From Thiolapillus brandeum (lineage in GTDB: Bacteria; Pseudomonadota; Gammaproteobacteria; Chromatiales; Chromatiaceae), in assembly GCF_000828615.1 (NCBI RefSeq), contig NZ_AP012273.1, forward strand, positions 1,302,001-1,366,000: a DNA stretch of 64,000 nt. Direction: 5' to 3'. The notes beneath the pieces are model-generated. The model searched no databases and was not told where the DNA came from. It worked only from the letters and a program-made list of their open reading frames with translations. Shown piece after piece: positions 60,483 through 64,000 of this stretch. Numbering within the stretch: the first letter of the stretch is position 1; each line of letters opens with the position of its first letter. Both the position numbers and the translations under genes were made by a program.

Positions 60483-63436
60483 GAGGCGGCTTCCAGAGCC
60501 AGTTTTCCGGCAGTGGAAAAATCGTTTTTACCGCTGCCCAGTTTGGGAATGGCCTCTACCGGCACCAGGAGTGATGGTCGGGCCAGGGGATTCAGGGAGG
60601 ATGACCTGATAAGCTTTTTGAGCTCGTCGTTGCTCATGCCGCCGCTATGGAGCAATACCAGCTTTTCTCCTTTCCTGCCATCGGGGATGCTGACGGCAAG
60701 AATTTCCACGCCTTCGGGGAGCAGGGGGTTCAGGGCCGCTTCGATACCGCCCAGGCTCACCATCTCACCGCCGATCTTGGCGAACCGGGAATAGCGATCC
60801 ACGATGGTCAGGAAACCGTCTTCGTCCAGATGACCCTTGTCACCGGTCTTGTACCAACGGTGGCCATCCATTTCCACGATGACGGATTCGGTCTTTTCCC
60901 GGTCCTTGAGGTAACCCAGCATGACCTGTGCGCCGCCAAAAAGAATCAGCCCGTCTTCGCCGGTAGGCAGGTTTTCCAGGGTGTCGGGATCGACGATACG
61001 AAAGGCGCCGCCGGGCAAAGGCAGGCCCACGGTGCCGGGCTTGTGGCCGATCTGCACCTTCCAGGTATTGGGGTCGAGGCGGTCGGGAATGTTCACGCTG
61101 GCCACGGGAGTGGTTTCCGTGGAACCGTAACCTTCGTAGATTTCCTTGCCGAACTTGAGCTTGAAGGCGTCCCGCACCTCCGGGCTGAGGCGCTCCGCTC
61201 CGGCCACCACCACACGCAGGGATTCCAGCATCAGGGGATGCACCTTGCGGTTGGCGGTGAACAGGCGCAGGAAGGTGGACGTGGCGCAGAGAATACTGCC
61301 CTGGTGACGGTAAATGCCCTTGGCGATATTGAGGACGTCCGTGGGATCGGGATGGCACACGGCGGGAATGCCTTCCACCAGGGGCATCAGGCCGGTCACC
61401 GTCAGACCAAAGGCATGGAACAGGGGCAGGGTGGCCATGATGCAATCATCGGCCCGGGTATCCAGTACGTCGGAGACCTGGAGAATATTGGCCAGGATGT
61501 TGCGCTGACTGAGCATCACGCCCTTGGGAGCGCCCTCGCTGCCACTGGAGAACAGAATGGCGGCGGGATCCTCCAGGGAGACGCGCCGGCCGAATAGGGC
61601 ATACAGCCAGGAGGCGGGCAGCAAGGTGGCGCAAATCAGCAGGAACCACTTGAGGCCGGAGCCAATCTCCCCGGCCAGATCCTCCAGATAATAGACTTCC
61701 ACATGAGTGAACAGGGGTGACAGATCCACGCCCTTGCGTTGCAGTTTTTTCAGGAACTGCCGGGAAGTGTAGATGGATTTGATTTCGGCTTTATCCAGGC
61801 TGGATTGCAGGGCAGCCGGACTCGCGGTGAAATTCAGGTTGACCAGGGTTTTGCCCAATAGCAACACCGCCATGTTGGTGATCAGACCGGCACTGCTGGT
61901 AGGCAGCAACAGGCCGATGTTCTGTTCGGGGCTGCGTTTGCGGATCAGGCGGGAGAAAGCCAGCACCGCGGTCATGAAGCGCCGCGCCGACAGGGGTTTG
62001 CCGCCACGGGCTTCGGCGACGGCATTGGCGCTGCCCCGGCGCCTGGCCGTGCGTAGCCAGCGCAGGGCCAAAGGCTCCAGGCTGTGGGTATGTTCTTCCC
62101 AGGCGCTGACAGAAAGCTCGGATACCTGATGTTTTACCTGGATGGCGCTGGAATGCAGGGGCAGCGGCTTGCCGAATGCCACGATGACTTCCCGGCGCAG
62201 ACGGTCATGACGGTTGTCCTGCAGTTGACGGCTGGCCCGGGAGAAGCGGCTGCCCCAGAGGCCCCGCAGATAAAAGGGCAGGATCACGCCATCATTGTCG
62301 GACAGCTCCTTCACCGCTCGTTCAAAGCCGTTCCTGAAGCTGCCCAGCTGTCCATTGCGGCTGATGGCGCCTTCGGGAAACAGGCACACGACTTCTCCTT
62401 TTCTCAACAGGTCGCCGATCTGCGCCAGGGCTTCCCTGCTGTGTCCGGGAGCAATGGGAATCACGCCAAAGAAATCCAGGAACCACTTCAGGTACCAGCG
62501 CTGATAGAGATTGCGATCCATGATGAAGCGTATGGGGCGGGGGCAGGCGATCTGCAACATGGCCCAGTCCAGCCAGCTGATGTGGTTGCCCAGCATGAGT
62601 ACGCCCCCCTGGCCGGGGAGATTTTCAAAGCCCATGACGCGGATGCGGTAGCCTCCGGCGAACAGCCGCCCGATAACATAGCGCACCAGAGACTGGGGCA
62701 ACTGCCAGACCGTGTAGAGGGCGCCCGCCAGGGCGGTGAAGGTCAGCAGGTGAAACAGTCCGGTGCTGTTCATGCCGGTGATGGCGAAAGCCACGGTCAG
62801 GCCGAGGAAGGCCAGCATGACGATGTTCTGCACCCAGTTGTTCCCCGCCAGTATGGTGCCCAGCTCCCGGTCCGGGGCATGGAACTGGATCAGGGCATTC
62901 AGAGGCACGATGAACAGTCCCCCGGCCACGCCCAGGAGCAGGAAATCCAGCCCCAGGAGCAGGTTGGAATCCAGCTGCGGGGTAAAGAACAGACTGGCCA
63001 CGATACCCAAAGCGCCCAGGGGCACCAGGCCGGTTTCGATGCTGCGCCGGGAAGCCTGTCCGGCAATCAGGGAACCGATGATGATGCCGATGCCCGAGGC
63101 CGCCATGAGTCCCTGGATGACCACGGTATTGGTTTCTCCCAGGTGTTCCTTGGCATAGGCGGGAAAGGCCGCCAGCACTACCTGGGAAATGCCCCAGAAC
63201 ACGGACAGACCAATGATGGATAGCCAGATGCTGCGGTTGTCCAGAAGCTTGCGCACATTGTTGCGCAGATAGCCGCCGGAGGCATAGCTGCCGATCTGAA
63301 AGGCCAGATCCGGCGCTTCGGCTGGCGTGGCCGGCAGGCGCAGGGTGAAGAGGAATTCCGCCACGGAGCAGATCACCAGTATCCAGCCGATGGGAGCAAT
63401 GGCCTGTTTATAATAATGAATATTGGTTGGTTCCAT
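60479..63436 (-). CDS. MFS-acyltransferase-acyl-activating fusion (LplT-Aas-like), N-terminally truncated
   Basis: A 985-aa fusion. Residues about 1-260 are the second half of an MFS transporter (helices such as IWLSIIGLSVFWGISQVVL). About 265-460 are a PlsC-type acyltransferase with NHISWLDW (HX4D) and FPEGAISRNG. About 480-980 are an AMP-forming acyl-ACP/CoA synthetase: FSSGSEGAPKGVMLSQRN, YEGYGSTETTP, WYKTGDKGHLDEDGFL, catalytic Lys in LGSGKNDF. This domain set re-acylates lysophospholipid. Family members of this layout are about 1130-1150 aa and start with a full MFS; here the first six helices are missing. The stop 12 codons upstream of the ATG lies in AT-rich DNA, so the gene is probably broken by an insertion and might be inactive as a transporter. 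Confidence 0.85.
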   Translation of the reverse strand: MEPTNIHYYKQAIAPIGWILVICSVAEFLFTLRLPATPAEAPDLAFQIGSYASGGYLRNNVRKLLDNRSIWLSIIGLSVFWGISQVVLAAFPAYAKEHLGETNTVVIQGLMAASGIGIIIGSLIAGQASRRSIETGLVPLGALGIVASLFFTPQLDSNLLLGLDFLLLGVAGGLFIVPLNALIQFHAPDRELGTILAGNNWVQNIVMLAFLGLTVAFAITGMNSTGLFHLLTFTALAGALYTVWQLPQSLVRYVIGRLFAGGYRIRVMGFENLPGQGGVLMLGNHISWLDWAMLQIACPRPIRFIMDRNLYQRWYLKWFLDFFGVIPIAPGHSREALAQIGDLLRKGEVVCLFPEGAISRNGQLGSFRNGFERAVKELSDNDGVILPFYLRGLWGSRFSRASRQLQDNRHDRLRREVIVAFGKPLPLHSSAIQVKHQVSELSVSAWEEHTHSLEPLALRWLRTARRRGSANAVAEARGGKPLSARRFMTAVLAFSRLIRKRSPEQNIGLLLPTSSAGLITNMAVLLLGKTLVNLNFTASPAALQSSLDKAEIKSIYTSRQFLKKLQRKGVDLSPLFTHVEVYYLEDLAGEIGSGLKWFLLICATLLPASWLYALFGRRVSLEDPAAILFSSGSEGAPKGVMLSQRNILANILQVSDVLDTRADDCIMATLPLFHAFGLTVTGLMPLVEGIPAVCHPDPTDVLNIAKGIYRHQGSILCATSTFLRLFTANRKVHPLMLESLRVVVAGAERLSPEVRDAFKLKFGKEIYEGYGSTETTPVASVNIPDRLDPNTWKVQIGHKPGTVGLPLPGGAFRIVDPDTLENLPTGEDGLILFGGAQVMLGYLKDREKTESVIVEMDGHRWYKTGDKGHLDEDGFLTIVDRYSRFAKIGGEMVSLGGIEAALNPLLPEGVEILAVSIPDGRKGEKLVLLHSGGMSNDELKKLIRSSSLNPLARPSLLVPVEAIPKLGSGKNDFSTAGKLALEAAS

Positions 63437-63445
63437 TATGGGTAA
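63405..63445. other. Probable insertion junction (composition break)
   Basis: GC-rich fusion-gene sequence ends near here and AT-rich DNA begins. One 60-base line at 63541-63600 has 11 G/C bases, against 40 at 4081-4140. I see no clear target duplication or terminal inverted repeat, since the other end of the insertion lies outside the window. Confidence 0.5.
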
Positions 63446-63447
63446 GC

Positions 63448-63933
63448 ATGTACGAGAATTCCGAAACTTCTACTATTGGTAAAGAGTTAACAAGGGCGTT
63501 TATTAAAAACTGCATCTCTCAAACCACGTCTGATCTTTTAAAATCAGTCAATGATAAAGTCGATAAAAAACATATAAACACAAAATATATTTCTAATTTA
63601 AATAATTTTTACAGAGAGGTTTTTTCTATTAAGAATATAATTAAAAATATGAGAACCCCTGTAAGGAAAAAGCTATTTCGTCATTACAAAGAGAGCAAGA
63701 ATAGGAATCTCTTAAGTGAATTAAAGGCGCTCAATACAAGCTCTAAAGACTCTTTATCAGTTTTATTTGAACAACATGGACTTAGTGGCTTTAAACCATT
63801 AGTAGGTCTAACGTCAGATTTTGATAATGAAGATGGAATACATGGATTTGAGATATTTGCCTTGTTTCTGAGTAGAATGAGAGCGAAGGGGGAATTTAAG
63901 AAAGAGCTCAGAAGAGTTACAAAAGGTGATTGA
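63448..63933 (+). CDS. AT-rich hypothetical protein on foreign DNA
   Basis: A 161-aa Lys/Asn/Ser-rich protein, start ATG 63448 (MYENSETSTIGKELTRAF). Mostly helical, no membrane helix, no motif I know. The codon use is strongly AT-biased, unlike all other genes in the window except the next. Likely accessory DNA: phage, plasmid or genomic island. Confidence 0.6.
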   Translation: MYENSETSTIGKELTRAFIKNCISQTTSDLLKSVNDKVDKKHINTKYISNLNNFYREVFSIKNIIKNMRTPVRKKLFRHYKESKNRNLLSELKALNTSSKDSLSVLFEQHGLSGFKPLVGLTSDFDNEDGIHGFEIFALFLSRMRAKGEFKKELRRVTKGD

Positions 63934-63934
63934 A

Positions 63935-64000
63935 ATGGAAAATCCTGAGACGTCTATTAGTAATTTTTCAAAACATCTACTTATCACAATTTTCGCGATA
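63935..64000 (+). CDS. Second AT-rich ORF, cut by the window edge
   Basis: Starts ATG 63935, one base after the previous stop, and runs open to the end (22 codons). N-terminus MENPETSISNFSKHLLITIFA. The first residues resemble the start of the preceding protein (ENSETSTIGKEL against ENPETSISNFSK), then turn hydrophobic. Too short to classify. Confidence 0.45.
   Translation, partial: MENPETSISNFSKHLLITIFAI

Noticed and set aside
1-64000. CRISPR arrays, rRNA genes and insertion-sequence transposases
   Set aside because: The only tandem array is the protein-coding 33-bp repeat, which has no unique spacers; no rRNA-like or transposase-like sequence was recognised.

Overview
The window is bacterial chromosome, almost certainly gammaproteobacterial. 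It is gene-dense, mostly GC-rich, and organised in tight operons with many 1-11 nt stop/start overlaps. Support comes from a 14-gene nuoA-N operon preceded by tpiA-secG-tRNA-Leu(GAG), yajC-secD-secF, parE/parC, a SUF Fe-S operon, ispA-xseB and an exported PepN-like aminopeptidase. I cannot name the genus. The di-haem c-type cytochrome, DUF302 proteins and complex I suggest a respiring, possibly chemolithotrophic lineage, but that is inference.

Layout. 1-2.2 kb (minus strand, AT-richer than the rest): a compact operon of a 71-aa RiPP-like precursor, a TPR/GGDEF diguanylate cyclase, and the first 48 residues of a SonM-like methyltransferase that runs off the left edge. I read this as a split borosin (backbone alpha-N-methylated peptide) system, and it is the most interesting part of the window. 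2.4-11.3 kb: queF, smc, an M1 aminopeptidase, folE2, ispA and xseB. 11.4-17.7 kb: one overlapping run of CNP1-like protein, parE, di-haem cytochrome c-DUF302 fusion, DUF302 protein and parC. 17.8-21.1 kb: yajC-secD-secF with a strong terminator. 21.2-27.5 kb (minus): moxR-DUF58-DUF4381-batA-batB-batC; the last gene carries 22 tandem 33-bp repeats. 27.6-43.6 kb (plus): tpiA, secG, tRNA-Leu, then the whole nuo operon with a recognisable sigma70 promoter and a terminator. 43.6-50.2 kb: an orphan ankyrin-like protein, an OmpA-family protein, PepSY protein plus a PhoP/PhoQ-like two-component system, a small lipoprotein and a PilJ-domain protein. 50.3-55.0 kb (minus): sufB-C-D-T-A-E without sufS. 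55.1-63.4 kb: a small hypothetical protein, a universal-stress-protein/ion-antiporter pair, a Pro-rich single-pass protein with a periplasmic metallo-beta-lactamase-fold hydrolase, and an amidohydrolase coupled to a large MFS-acyltransferase-acyl-activating fusion. That fusion lacks the expected first half of its MFS domain. 63.4-64.0 kb: base composition changes abruptly to very AT-rich DNA carrying two unrecognised ORFs, one cut by the right edge, consistent with a foreign insertion that truncated the fusion gene.

How the genes work together: most of the window is housekeeping (chromosome segregation by SMC and topo IV, Sec export, NADH oxidation, Fe-S assembly, isoprenoid and folate/queuosine precursors). 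The accessory parts are the borosin operon at the left edge, the repeat-rich Bat protein, the ankyrin orphan and the AT-rich insertion at the right edge. I found no CRISPR array, no rRNA and no recognisable insertion-sequence transposase.
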